From DATFVJ01 sp035517695 (GTDB lineage: Bacteria > Actinomycetota > Actinomycetes > Streptosporangiales > Streptosporangiaceae), in assembly GCA_035517695.1 (NCBI GenBank), contig DATIYI010000193.1, positions 24,188-88,187 on the forward strand: a stretch of DNA of 64,000 nucleotides. The letters run 5' to 3'. Positions 24,882-33,084 of this stretch are shown in pieces; the stretch's first letter is position 1; each line of letters begins with the position of its first letter. The position numbers and the translations under genes are program-made. The notes beneath the pieces are model-generated. The model did not search any database and was not told the origin of the DNA. It was given only the letters and a program-made list of their open reading frames with translations.

Positions 24882-26176
24882 CCGCGGTCCATGCGGAGGT
24901 CGAGGAAGTGAGCGGCGCAGGAGATACACGGGTCGTAGCTTCTGATGAGCCGCTCACATGCCTGCGTCAGCTGATCGTCGGTGAGCCGGAGCCTGTCTTG
25001 CACAAAGCCACGCAGGTCATCCTCGATCGCGGCCTGGTTCTGCGAGGTGGGGGGCACGATCCGGGCGGACAGCACGGTCCCGTCCGCGGCAAGCTCGTAG
25101 CGGTGGTAAAGGATCCCACGTGGCGCCTCGGTCACGCCGTGTCCGGTACCTGCGCGCGCGCCAACCGCGACCGCTGGGCGGTCGGGCGGTTCGTACGCGT
25201 CGATGATGCGCAGCGCTTCCTCGATCGCGTAGACGGTCTCGACCGCGCGCACGATTACGCTGCGGAACGGGTTGTCGGAGGTGGGCCCGAGTCCCGCCGC
25301 CGCCGCCACCTTCTGCGCGAGTGGTGACAATAGGCTGGAGTTGAGGGAGTAGCGCGGCTGCGGCCCGGTGAGGTAAGCACCCCGCCCGGCGAGGTGTGCG
25401 TGCAATGCGGTCGAGTACGGCACCTGCTCCTCGAGCACGTGGTTCTCGAAGTCGGCGGCGGTGAACCGCAACCCGCGGTCGGTCGCGATCGTCCCATCCT
25501 CGATGGGGTACCTGCGCGGGTGTGACATCGCCATCTGCTCGTGCCCGCAGCGGAAGTCAGGGAACTCGAAACCCGCCACCCACTGCGCGGTTTCCACGGC
25601 CAGATCGAGCGCCTGGCGCAGCGGCTCGCGCAGCGCGGTGAGTTCGTCACTGGAGGGCGCCCGGTGGAAGCCGCCCACCCGAACGTTCACCGGATGGATG
25701 GACCTGCCGCCGACCGTCTCCATGATCGAATTTCCGGCCCGCCTGAGCGCGAACCCGCGCTCGACCAACGGGCGGTTGGCGCCGGCGAGTTCTATCCCGC
25801 TCGGGTAGCCGAGGAAGTCGGGCGCGTGCAGCAGATAGATGTGCAGTGCGTGGCTTTCGATCCACTCGCCGCAGTAGAGCAGCCGCCGGAGCTCGGCGAG
25901 TTGGCCATCGACGATCACCCCGCAGGCGTCCTCGACCGCCCTGCAGGCACTCATCTGGTACGCGACCGGGCAGATCCCGCACACGCGCGCCGTTATGTCG
26001 GGCGGTTCTGTGTACGCGCGGCCGCGCAGGAAGGCTTCGAAGAACCGCGGCGGTTCGTAGATCTCCAGCCGCACCTGCTCGACGGTGCCGCCGCGAGAGC
26101 GCACGTACATTGCGCCCTCGCCCTCCACCCGCGAGAGCGCGCCAACCGACAGCGTGCGCTGTTCTCGGTGCGTCAT
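24878..26176 (-). CDS. NiFe hydrogenase large (alpha) subunit
   Basis: A 432-residue catalytic subunit of a cytosolic group-3-like hydrogenase. Both nickel-binding motifs are intact: RVCGICPVAYQMSAC near residue 64 and DPCISCAAHFLDL near the C-terminus. The short tail after the final His is the protease target. The open frame runs far upstream, but AAGGAGG 7 bases before ATG 26176 and the start of homology (SVGALSRVEGEG) fix the start. It is followed by its maturation protease but separated by 8.5 kb and opposite orientation from the beta-gamma-delta operon, an unusual split. Confidence 0.92.
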   Translation of the reverse strand: MTHREQRTLSVGALSRVEGEGAMYVRSRGGTVEQVRLEIYEPPRFFEAFLRGRAYTEPPDITARVCGICPVAYQMSACRAVEDACGVIVDGQLAELRRLLYCGEWIESHALHIYLLHAPDFLGYPSGIELAGANRPLVERGFALRRAGNSIMETVGGRSIHPVNVRVGGFHRAPSSDELTALREPLRQALDLAVETAQWVAGFEFPDFRCGHEQMAMSHPRRYPIEDGTIATDRGLRFTAADFENHVLEEQVPYSTALHAHLAGRGAYLTGPQPRYSLNSSLLSPLAQKVAAAAGLGPTSDNPFRSVIVRAVETVYAIEEALRIIDAYEPPDRPAVAVGARAGTGHGVTEAPRGILYHRYELAADGTVLSARIVPPTSQNQAAIEDDLRGFVQDRLRLTDDQLTQACERLIRSYDPCISCAAHFLDLRMDRG

Positions 26177-26263
26177 CGGCGTCCTCCTTGCTGCGCGCGG
26201 CGTTATGACGAGTGGTGCTGCAGCGGGTGCGGCACCGACGCAACAGCGATGCGGCAGCGCTGC

Positions 26264-26305
26264 AGCACACTGATGCAAGCACACTGATGCAAGCACACTG
26301 ATGCA
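26264..26305. repeat. three 14-bp tandem units upstream of the large-subunit gene
   Basis: AGCACACTGATGCA is repeated three times perfectly (26264-26277, 26278-26291, 26292-26305), 88-129 bases before the hydrogenase large-subunit start. It is in the promoter zone; no DevR-like site was seen here. Confidence 0.85.
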
Positions 26306-26340
26306 ACAGTAATGAATCAGCGGCGCAGTGCGCTGCGGCG

Positions 26341-26600
26341 CTAACCGGGGCCGATCATCGCGACAGGGCACGTTGCCTGCTCGAGCACGGCCTCGCTGAC
26401 CGAGCCGAGCAGCAAACCCGGGACCCGCCGAGCCCCCGCGCGCCGACGACGAGCAGGCCCGCGGTCCGCGCAGGTTCCGCAAAGCGCGACGCGCGGCGCG
26501 TCGGGCACGAACCACGGCGAGCCGTCCACGCCGACCACGACGGGGCCGCCGCGCCAGCATCCGGCGCCCGTGACAACCTCGACAAGACAGGCGGCATACG
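26341..26600 (-). pseudogene. degraded universal stress protein gene
   Basis: Reverse-strand pieces of a Usp domain lie in different frames. VVGVDGSPW (typical N-terminal strand) and the C-terminal LLGSVSEAVLEQATCPVAMIGPG are in one frame, while the ATP-loop LLVVGARGLGGSR is in another. The total is far shorter than a 140-150 residue Usp, so there is an internal deletion plus at least one frameshift. Intact usp follows downstream on the other strand. A sequencing error alone would not explain the missing length. Confidence 0.6.
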
Positions 26601-26832
26601 CGGTCAGCTGTGCGCTAACCGGACCAAGCCCTGGCCAGCACGAGCGCCCGCGCGCTCGCGGCCGAGCCGTCGCGGTCGCTCACCGGGTGGGAGCGCCGGG
26701 TGTCACGCCGCGGTGGGGACCTTCTGCCCTTCCTTCGGCAGACGCGGGCGGGTCAAAGTAGCGGCGTCGGCAGCTCACGCGGATCTGGCGGCGCTGCATA
26801 CGACATTGCGACGAGCTGGGAGGCAACACGTG

Positions 26833-27393
26833 ATGAACGCAGTGCCGCTACGGCGGATCGTCGTCGGCGTGAATGGTTCCGATTCGTCACAAGCCGCACT
26901 GCGGTGGGCCGCCGGCGAAGCCAGATTGCGACGTGCGCGACTGCTTGTCGTGCACGTGTGGGACCGTACCCGCCGACAAATCGCGCCTTATGCGGCGCTG
27001 GGCGGCCGGCCAACTGCGGCACAGGACCGGTCGGCGGCCCGTATCCGGCTGACGCGCGCGGTCCGCGCGGCGTTCGGGTCCGCCACTCCGGCGGATGTCA
27101 CCACCGAGCTGGCCGAGGGCCTGGTCGCACGTGTGCTGATCGACCGGGCCGCAGACGCCGAGCTGCTCGTGCTCGGTTCGACGGTCACCGTGCGCTCCCT
27201 CGACGCGGCCCCGTCGGCAGCGGCCACCGCCGGACCGGTCGCGCGGGCCTGCGTCACCCGTACGACGTGCCCGCTGGTGATCGTGACTGCGCCGGCGCCG
27301 AGCCCGAACGCCGTGACCGGTCGCGACGGCGACATAGCCGACATAGCGGGCGTCGCGACCGACGCGTCGGAGGTGACCCGGACGTCAACGTGA
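26833..27393 (+). CDS. universal stress protein
   Basis: A 186-residue single-domain UspA protein. It starts with RRIVVGVNGSDSSQAALRWAAGEA and ends with TTCPLVIVTAP. The usual ATP motif G-x2-G-x9-G-S/T is poorly kept (VLGSTVTVRSLDAAPS), so nucleotide binding may be lost. GGGAGG stands 9 bases before the ATG; an adjacent GTG at 26830 is an alternative. The tail after the domain is polar and repetitive (DIADIAG). Several Usp genes are DosR targets in mycobacteria; no clear site was found here. Confidence 0.8.
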   Translation: MNAVPLRRIVVGVNGSDSSQAALRWAAGEARLRRARLLVVHVWDRTRRQIAPYAALGGRPTAAQDRSAARIRLTRAVRAAFGSATPADVTTELAEGLVARVLIDRAADAELLVLGSTVTVRSLDAAPSAAATAGPVARACVTRTTCPLVIVTAPAPSPNAVTGRDGDIADIAGVATDASEVTRTST

Positions 27394-27417
27394 GCGGCGC
27401 GCGGGCCGCCAGCCTTG

Positions 27418-27443
27418 TCAGCCCGGCGGGTCAGCCCGGCGGG
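27418..27443. repeat. 13-bp tandem duplication between convergent genes
   Basis: TCAGCCCGGCGGG occurs twice in a row in the 55-bp gap between usp and the convergent nitroreductase gene. With the upstream GGCGCGCGGGCCGCC it may form terminator hairpins. Confidence 0.5.
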
Positions 27444-27448
27444 TCAGT

Positions 27449-28420
27449 TCACGGAGTCTCCAGGATGTCGGTGAACGGCCGGCGCGCTGTCCCTGCGGCA
27501 GGCGGCCCGTAGCCGAGCCGGATGATCATTTGCGGATGCTCCTGCCAGGGCCACCAGCCGCCCGTCATGCGCATCTCGTGCAGTTCGATCGGCTGATACA
27601 GGAACGAGGCCGCGACTCCGTGCCAGGTAGCGGTCAGCAGTACGCGCTGCAGCGCCTGGCCGGCCCGCAGCCAGTCGGCGGGCTGATCCTGTGCGGTAGA
27701 GAGGATCGCGAGCTGTGGCCTGCCCTCGAAGTGGTCCACCGGCCGCCCAGGCTCGGGCCGGCCGCTGCCGAGATCGCGGACGGGGGCGGGCTCGGTGTCC
27801 GGGCGCGGACCGAGTACGTGCGGCGGCACGCCATCGCCCGCAGCGTTTGCTGAGATCCACTGCCGCATCTCGCTGAGATGCACGGGATCGCAGGCCAGTA
27901 CCCGCTCGACCTCAGCGACGAGATCAAGCACCTGCATGGTCTGCGCCCGGTTCAGCGTCCGGAAGGCGGCGTACTCGAGGCTGGCCGCCCGCTCGAGTTC
28001 GGCGCGTACGGGATCGGGGACAGGGCGGTCCGCGAACGGGGCGCGGTTAGTGTGCCGCGCAGGGATCGCCTCGAAGAGTTCTTGCTCGGCCACCGTGGCT
28101 GAGCGCCCTTCCGCAAGCTGCACGACGGCGAGCAAGGTTGGCTCGTGAGCAGGATCGGGCAGCGCCCAGACCAGCGGCTTGAGGCCCGCCATGCGGATCG
28201 CGAGCCGCAGGTTGTACAGGGCAGCGCCGCAGCTCAGGTGCAGCGCGTGGCCGCGCGGATCGGCGACCCAGAGCATCCGGTCCGGATCGCCGCGTAGCTC
28301 GATGAGATCGTCGCCAGTGACGCGGAACCGCCACGGCTGGGTGTTGTGGATCGACGGCGCGGCCTCAGCAGCGCTAATAAGGCGCCTGAGCCCCATTTCA
28401 TCCTTCAGCGGGCTCTGCAT
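27449..28420 (-). CDS. Acg-family nitroreductase-like protein
   Basis: A 323-residue double nitroreductase-fold protein of the Acg/Rv2032 type. The signature SIHNTQPWRF is near residue 20, FMN-domain motifs ARHTNRAPF and MRQW lie in the middle, and the C-terminal half has the second pseudo-domain (LQRVLLTATWHGVAASFLYQP; PQMIIRLGYG). Acg proteins are DosR-induced and may sequester or use FMN; enzymatic activity is doubtful. GGAGG is 5 bases before ATG 28420. It follows the paralogue at 28505 by 84 bases and is probably co-transcribed with it. Confidence 0.85.
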   Translation of the reverse strand: MQSPLKDEMGLRRLISAAEAAPSIHNTQPWRFRVTGDDLIELRGDPDRMLWVADPRGHALHLSCGAALYNLRLAIRMAGLKPLVWALPDPAHEPTLLAVVQLAEGRSATVAEQELFEAIPARHTNRAPFADRPVPDPVRAELERAASLEYAAFRTLNRAQTMQVLDLVAEVERVLACDPVHLSEMRQWISANAAGDGVPPHVLGPRPDTEPAPVRDLGSGRPEPGRPVDHFEGRPQLAILSTAQDQPADWLRAGQALQRVLLTATWHGVAASFLYQPIELHEMRMTGGWWPWQEHPQMIIRLGYGPPAAGTARRPFTDILETP

Positions 28421-28504
28421 CCCGACCTCCGTCAATTGTCAGCCGAGCGTCTCGCGCGTTCCCTCTCGTCCGGTTGGTCACGCGCGCCTGGGCAGCCCGG
28501 CAGA

Positions 28505-29512
28505 CTACGGTCCATCAAGCACCTCGGAGACCGGCCGGCGCGGCGACGGGTGCGCCGCGGTGCCGTAACCGAGCCGCAACACCATCTGGGGGTGTTCGAT
28601 GCCGGAACCTGGGTCGCGAATGAGCCAAGCGTCGGCGGTCTCGAGTCCCTGGGTGAGGTGCCCCACCGCCACGCCGCGCGCGGTAGCGAGCAGCAGTAGC
28701 CGTTGCAGCGCCTGACCGGCCCGCAGCCAGTCGGCCCGGCTGCCGAAGCGCGTAGAGAGCACAGCGAGCTGTGGGGACGCCTCGAACCGCGCGTAGCTCG
28801 CGTCGCCGGGCGGCAGCCCAAGGGTGAAGTCGCGTAGCGGTAGTGAGCCATCCGCAACCCGCGGGCCGAACGCGCTGGCGGGTATCCCGTCCCGATCTCG
28901 CTGGCCGCCCGTCCACTTGGCGAGTTCAGACCGATAGCCGGGTTGATCACGCTGCAGGCGGTCTGCCGCGGCGGTCAGGCTAAGCACCCGCTCGGCCGCG
29001 GCCTGGCCGAGAATGTGCAGTGCGGCACCTTCGAGCCGCGCCGCCTCCACCAGTTCGGCGAGCACGCCGGTCGGGACCGGCCGGTCACTGAACGGGTTCC
29101 TGTTGGTGTGCCGCTCGCCGATGACGGCGAAAAGCTCCCGTTCGGTTTCCCCGGGACGGTACCGGCCCGCTAGCCGCACGGTGGCGAGCAGCAGGGGCTC
29201 ATGGCCGCGCGGCAGCAGGCGTACGACCGGCTCGCGCTCCGACACGGCGATGGCGAGGCGCAAATTGAAGAGGGCGGCACCGCACGCGATGTGGACGGCG
29301 CGGCCCTGCGGGTCGGCGTGCGGCAGCGTGCGCGCCGGATCAGCGTAAAGCTCGATCGTTTGGTCGGCCTCGCGATAGTGGAACCGCCACGGCTGGGTAT
29401 TGTGCATCGACGGTGCCGTCACCGCTGCCTGGAGCAACCGCACGATGGCCTGCCGGGTCGGTACCGACGGCCTGGCGGCCCGCCCCTTGTCGCGCACCGT
29501 CTGACCCATCAT
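28505..29512 (-). CDS. Acg-family nitroreductase-like protein
   Basis: A 335-residue paralogue of the next gene (SMHNTQPWRF near residue 32; ERHTNRNPFSDRPVP; PQMVLRLGYGTA). The double ATG at 29512/29509 lacks a strong ribosome site, and a DevR-like site lies 36-49 bases upstream of 29512, compatible with a leaderless transcript. The open frame continues upstream but that part has no family similarity. It is the probable first gene of a two-gene nitroreductase unit. Confidence 0.85.
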   Translation of the reverse strand: MMGQTVRDKGRAARPSVPTRQAIVRLLQAAVTAPSMHNTQPWRFHYREADQTIELYADPARTLPHADPQGRAVHIACGAALFNLRLAIAVSEREPVVRLLPRGHEPLLLATVRLAGRYRPGETERELFAVIGERHTNRNPFSDRPVPTGVLAELVEAARLEGAALHILGQAAAERVLSLTAAADRLQRDQPGYRSELAKWTGGQRDRDGIPASAFGPRVADGSLPLRDFTLGLPPGDASYARFEASPQLAVLSTRFGSRADWLRAGQALQRLLLLATARGVAVGHLTQGLETADAWLIRDPGSGIEHPQMVLRLGYGTAAHPSPRRPVSEVLDGP

Positions 29513-29547
29513 GTCCGCAGGATTTACGCACCCGACGGGCACTGGTA

Positions 29548-29561
29548 GGGGCGTTGGTCCT
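29548..29561 (-). promoter_or_regulatory. DevR-like site upstream of the nitroreductase pair
   Basis: GGGGCGTTGGTCCT matches the DosR core at 10 of 14 positions and repeats the site at 16500 almost exactly. A second inverted element (GGTCC...GGGACC) follows at 29556-29573. Its distance of 36-49 bases to the ATG suits a class II activator site on a leaderless promoter. The rest of the gap to 29809 holds no gene. Confidence 0.6.
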
Positions 29562-29809
29562 GCACCTGGGACCAGTGTTGGGGCGCGCGTGCGCAGCCTC
29601 TGCCGCCCGTGCAGTGGGCGTGGTGCCCGCGAGGACACGCCGGCTGCATGCCCCCGGTGACCGCCCTTTGCGGTGCTGAACTGTTACGAAGCCACCCAGT
29701 CGGAATGTGGTGGCGCCTTGATGCGCTACCAATCGTTACGGGCTAACGTGAGGGTCACGGCGTCGCAGCGGGTTCCGCGCTGCCTGTCGCGCATTCAGGA
29801 GAACTGAAT

Positions 29810-31582
29810 TTGGACTCTGCGCAAGCCCATCCCGTGCTGCCTCATCTGCGCCTCGACGAGCTTCTCGCTGAGGTGCAGAGCAGGCTGCAAGCTGTGCTCG
29901 CGGCCCGCGACCGCATGCACGGCCTGCTCGAGGCGGTCGTTATGGTGGGCGGCCATCTCGACCTGGAGACGGTGCTGAAGAGGATCGTCGAGGCAGCGGT
30001 CGCGTTGGTCGACGCGAGGTACGGCGCGCTCGGCGTGATCGGCGAGGACAAGCAGCTCGCCGAGTTCGTTCCAGTCGGCCTCGACGACAGTGAGATCGTT
30101 GCGATCGATCACTGGCCGGAAGGGCGCGGGCTGCTCGGCCTGCTCATCCATGATCCGCAGACGCTGCGGATCGCCGAGATATCGGAGCACCCGGATTCGT
30201 TCGGGTTCCCGGCAGGGCACCCGCCCATGCATAGCTTCCTCGGCGCGCCCATCCGGGTCCGCGACGAGGTGTTTGGCAACATCTACCTCACCGAGAAGGC
30301 CGGCGGAGGCAGTTTCGACGAGGACGACGAGGCAGTCCTCAGCGCGCTCGCGGCGGCGGCCGGCGTGGCCGTGGAGAACGCACGCCTCTACGACGAGGCG
30401 CAGCGTCAGCAGCGCTGGCTGCGCGCGTCAGGCGAAGTCACCTCCCGGCTGCTTTCCGGCACCGAGCCTGAAGAGGTGCTGAGCTTGATCACCCGGCTGG
30501 CCGGCGACCTCGCGGGCGCGGATCTTGTCGTGCTTGCCCTCCCTGACGAGGACAAGAAGCGCCTTGTCATCGAGTACGCGACGGGGGAGCGCGCCGACGA
30601 CGGCCGTGGCCTCGTGTTTCCGACGGAAGAATCACTGTCGGGAAAGGTACTCGCGACCGGTGAGCCTGTGACCGTGGCCGACTTCAGCCACGACGAGCGT
30701 GCCGCCGAGGCGGCACGTGACGCGCTGGGAATTGGACCCGCGGTGGTGGTGCCCCTGGGCACGCCGGGCAATGTGCGTGGCGTGCTCACCGCCGGCCGCA
30801 CACCTGGCCGCCAGCCATTCGCGCCCGCCGCGGCCGAGATGATCGCGACGTTCGCCGCGCAGGCGGCGGTCGCGGTCGAGCTTGCGGAACACCGCCGCGA
30901 GACGGAACGGCTGTCCGTCTTCGAGGACAGGGACCGCATCGCCCGTGACTTGCACGATCTGGTGATCCAGCGGCTCTACGCGACCGGCATGTCGCTTGAG
31001 GGCGCCACGCCCCTGATCACCAGGCCCGAGGTGGCGAACCGCGTGCGCACGGCCGTGGACGCGATGGACGAGACGATAAAGGACATCAGGGCGACCATCT
31101 TCGCGCTGCAGGCGCGCAGCACGGAAAAGCCGCCGGGCACGCGCGCGCGTATCCTAGCGGTGGCGGACGAGATGGGCGGCCCGCTCGGCTTCGCCCCGTC
31201 CCTGCGCCTGAGTGGCCCGCTCGACGATCAGATCGCGGGCGAACTCGCTGAGCATGTGCTCACGGCACTGCGGGAGGCGCTGTCCAATGTCGCGCGGCAC
31301 GCGGACGCCAGCCGCGTCGATGTCACGATCGAGATCACCAGCACGGAATCGGGCGCCGGGACCATGGCGGGGAACATCGCCATCCTCCGGGTGCGTGACA
31401 ACGGGATCGGTATCAACGACGTCGTCAAGCGCAGCGGCCTGCGCAACCTCGCTGCCCGCGCCGCCCACCTCGGCGGCACCATGCAGGTGGGGCCGCACCC
31501 GGACGGGGGCACCCTGCTCGAGTGGAAGGTCCCGCTGCTAGGCGCGCGCTCGGCGGCGCCGGCTGCTCGAAGGACCCGCTGA
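29810..31582 (+). CDS. DevS/DosT-like redox or gas-sensing histidine kinase
   Basis: A 590-residue kinase with GAF domain 1 (about 50-195), GAF 2 (about 215-365), HisKA_3 with phospho-acceptor His382 (ARDLHDLVIQRLYATG) and a HATPase (EALSNVARHA, DNGIGI, GLRNLAARA). GAF 1 keeps the GFPAGHPPM stretch whose His137 aligns by eye with the haem ligand of DevS (His149), so it probably binds haem and senses O2, NO or CO. The start is TTG at 29810 with AGGAGA 7 bases upstream; no later start keeps the N-terminal helix. The probable partner is the DevR-like regulator at 32199, two genes on. Confidence 0.9.
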   Translation: MDSAQAHPVLPHLRLDELLAEVQSRLQAVLAARDRMHGLLEAVVMVGGHLDLETVLKRIVEAAVALVDARYGALGVIGEDKQLAEFVPVGLDDSEIVAIDHWPEGRGLLGLLIHDPQTLRIAEISEHPDSFGFPAGHPPMHSFLGAPIRVRDEVFGNIYLTEKAGGGSFDEDDEAVLSALAAAAGVAVENARLYDEAQRQQRWLRASGEVTSRLLSGTEPEEVLSLITRLAGDLAGADLVVLALPDEDKKRLVIEYATGERADDGRGLVFPTEESLSGKVLATGEPVTVADFSHDERAAEAARDALGIGPAVVVPLGTPGNVRGVLTAGRTPGRQPFAPAAAEMIATFAAQAAVAVELAEHRRETERLSVFEDRDRIARDLHDLVIQRLYATGMSLEGATPLITRPEVANRVRTAVDAMDETIKDIRATIFALQARSTEKPPGTRARILAVADEMGGPLGFAPSLRLSGPLDDQIAGELAEHVLTALREALSNVARHADASRVDVTIEITSTESGAGTMAGNIAILRVRDNGIGINDVVKRSGLRNLAARAAHLGGTMQVGPHPDGGTLLEWKVPLLGARSAAPAARRTR

Positions 31583-31693
31583 ATACCACCGCGTGAGTCG
31601 GGGCCAGCCGATCGCCGGGCGATGACCCGTTGGCGGGTGGCCTTTCCGGCTCATGGTTCAGGCCAGCTGACACGGGTGGGGATCACCGCGTGA

Positions 31694-32128
31694 TCAGGCG
31701 AGCTTCTGCGCCGGCAGCATGTGCTCGAGGCGGCGGCCTGAGACAAGCTCGGCAGTAATGCAGACGAGATGGTCGTACTGCAGTGGCGCCCAGGTCGCGA
31801 GCGGCAGTTTCCGCAGCAGCGCGAGCTCGGCGGGATCGACGACCTCGCGCGCGTGGCCGATGGCCGTAACGCTCCAGCCAGTGCGCGCGAACTGGTCCAC
31901 CTCGTCGACCTCGAAAGCGACCACCGAATGGTGCAAAGCGGCGAGCAGCTTGCCACCTTCACCGGTACGGATGACGATTTCGTCACCGTTGAGGATGAAG
32001 TTAACTGGCCGGACCGCAGGCAGCGCGTTCTCGGTAAAGACGACGCGGCCGATCGGCACGGTGGCGAGTAACGTCAGGCACTCGCCGCGGGTGAGCACGC
32101 TGAGGGTGGGCGTGCTGGGTTCGTGCAT
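31694..32128 (-). CDS. pyridoxamine-5'-phosphate-oxidase-like flavin-binding protein
   Basis: A 144-residue split-barrel protein (FMN or F420 binding) of the type DosR controls in mycobacteria (Rv0080/Rv3129-like). Seen: VPIGRVVFTENALPAVRPVNF, DEIVIRTGEGGKL, VAFEVDEVDQFARTGWSV, typical of the family. ATG 32128 is preferred to a GTG two codons earlier; neither has a strong ribosome site. A DevR-like site lies 37-50 bases upstream. It sits between the sensor kinase and its regulator, so is probably part of the same response; enzymatic role unknown. Confidence 0.82.
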   Translation of the reverse strand: MHEPSTPTLSVLTRGECLTLLATVPIGRVVFTENALPAVRPVNFILNGDEIVIRTGEGGKLLAALHHSVVAFEVDEVDQFARTGWSVTAIGHAREVVDPAELALLRKLPLATWAPLQYDHLVCITAELVSGRRLEHMLPAQKLA

Positions 32129-32164
32129 GTTCACAGGGTCTAGACCAGCGCCCCTTGTCGCCCA

Positions 32165-32178
32165 GGGCCGAAAGTCCC
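32165..32178 (-). promoter_or_regulatory. DevR-like site upstream of the flavin-binding-protein gene
   Basis: GGGCCGAAAGTCCC matches the DosR core at 12 of 14 positions with the whole right half intact (AAAGTCCC). It is centred 43 bases from the ATG. It is one of the two clearest sites in the window. Confidence 0.65.
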
Positions 32179-32198
32179 TGGTTCAGTACGGACCGTGG

Positions 32199-32882
32199 TC
32201 ATTCGGCTTCGCCCGGGTCGTCTTGTTCGTGCAGGCGGGCCGCGTAGGCGGCGGCCTGCGTACGACGCTGCATGCCCAGCTTGGCGAACAGCGAGGAGAC
32301 GTAGTTCTTCACCGTCTTCTCTGCGAGGAACATCCGCTCGCCGATCTGGCGGTTCGTCAGGCCCTCGCCGATCAGCTCAAGGATCCGGCGCTCCTGCCCG
32401 GAGAGCCCGGCAAGCGGGTCGGGCTGACGTGCGTTGCTGCGCAGCCGCTCCATGACCTGGCTGGCGGCACGTGGATCGAGCATGGACTGCCCGGAGGCGA
32501 CCGTGCGCACCGCGCCGACCAGGTCGGTGCCGCGGATCTGCTTGAGCACGTATCCGGCGGCCCCCGCCATGATCGCGTCAAAGAGCGCGTCGTCGTCGGT
32601 GAAGGAGGTGAGCATCAGGCAGGCCACGTCGGGCATGCGGGAACGGATTTCCCTGCAGACTGTGACGCCGTCGCCATCCGGCAGCCGAACATCGAGAACC
32701 GCGACGTCGGGCCGCAGAGCCGGGATGCGTGCGAGCGCGGAGGTGGCGGTTCCCGCCTCCCCCACGACAGACAGATCCGGCTCGGCCTCGAGTAGATCGC
32801 GCACACCCCGCCGGACGATCTCGTGATCGTCAAGCAGGAACACACGTATGCTTCTTGACTGTTCCGCTGCTGTGGGCACCAC
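32199..32882 (-). CDS. devR: DevR (DosR)-like NarL-family response regulator
   Basis: A 227-residue regulator. The receiver has DD at 18-19, phospho-acceptor Asp64 (VLDVRLPDG), MLTS and the VLKQ lysine. The LuxR-type helix-turn-helix (LSGQERRILELIGEGLTNRQIGERM) is followed by a recognition helix EKTVKNYVSSLFAKLGMQRRTQAA, nearly that of mycobacterial DevR, so similar DNA sites are expected. It starts at tandem GTGs (32882/32879). A palindromic DevR-like site sits 32-45 bases upstream, implying autoregulation. Its kinase partner is likely the GAF kinase at 29810. Confidence 0.9.
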   Translation of the reverse strand: MVPTAAEQSRSIRVFLLDDHEIVRRGVRDLLEAEPDLSVVGEAGTATSALARIPALRPDVAVLDVRLPDGDGVTVCREIRSRMPDVACLMLTSFTDDDALFDAIMAGAAGYVLKQIRGTDLVGAVRTVASGQSMLDPRAASQVMERLRSNARQPDPLAGLSGQERRILELIGEGLTNRQIGERMFLAEKTVKNYVSSLFAKLGMQRRTQAAAYAARLHEQDDPGEAE

Positions 32883-32913
32883 AACAGCCTAGCCACCCAC
32901 GGTGGCGCGGTTA

Positions 32914-32927
32914 AGGACCTTCGGCCT
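32914..32927 (-). promoter_or_regulatory. DevR-like palindrome upstream of the devR-like gene
   Basis: TTAAGGACCTTCGGCCTTA (from 32911) is an imperfect palindrome with core AGGACCTTCGGCCT, 9 of 14 to the DosR core. Its location just before the regulator gene suggests autoregulation. Confidence 0.5.
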
Positions 32928-33044
32928 TACTGTGCAGGACAGACGGCCCGGTCACAAGGGGAGCCCAGGCCGTCCACCACCCGTCTTTGCCCCGGTCACC
33001 ATCGTCCCCGCGAAGAAGGAAGGCTGGCTCCGGGGGGATCTGTG

Positions 33045-33084
33045 CTGTATTACCCGAGGGGGTCGTCCCCCTGGGGTAATACAG
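33045..33084. repeat. 40-bp near-perfect inverted repeat
   Basis: An 18-base arm at 33045-33062 (CTGTATTACCC...) pairs with 33067-33084 with a single G-G mismatch around a TCGT loop. It lies in the 346-bp divergent gap 32883-33228 between devR-like and CoA-ligase genes, 160 bases from either start, so it is not placed as a terminator. It could be a dimeric operator, an RNA hairpin or the relic of a small mobile element. No gene is seen in the gap. Confidence 0.85.

Noticed and set aside
26621..26634. GGACCAAGCCCTGG as a DevR-like site before usp
   Set aside because: The spacing between half-sites is shorter than in the other sites, and it is about 200 bases from the gene start.
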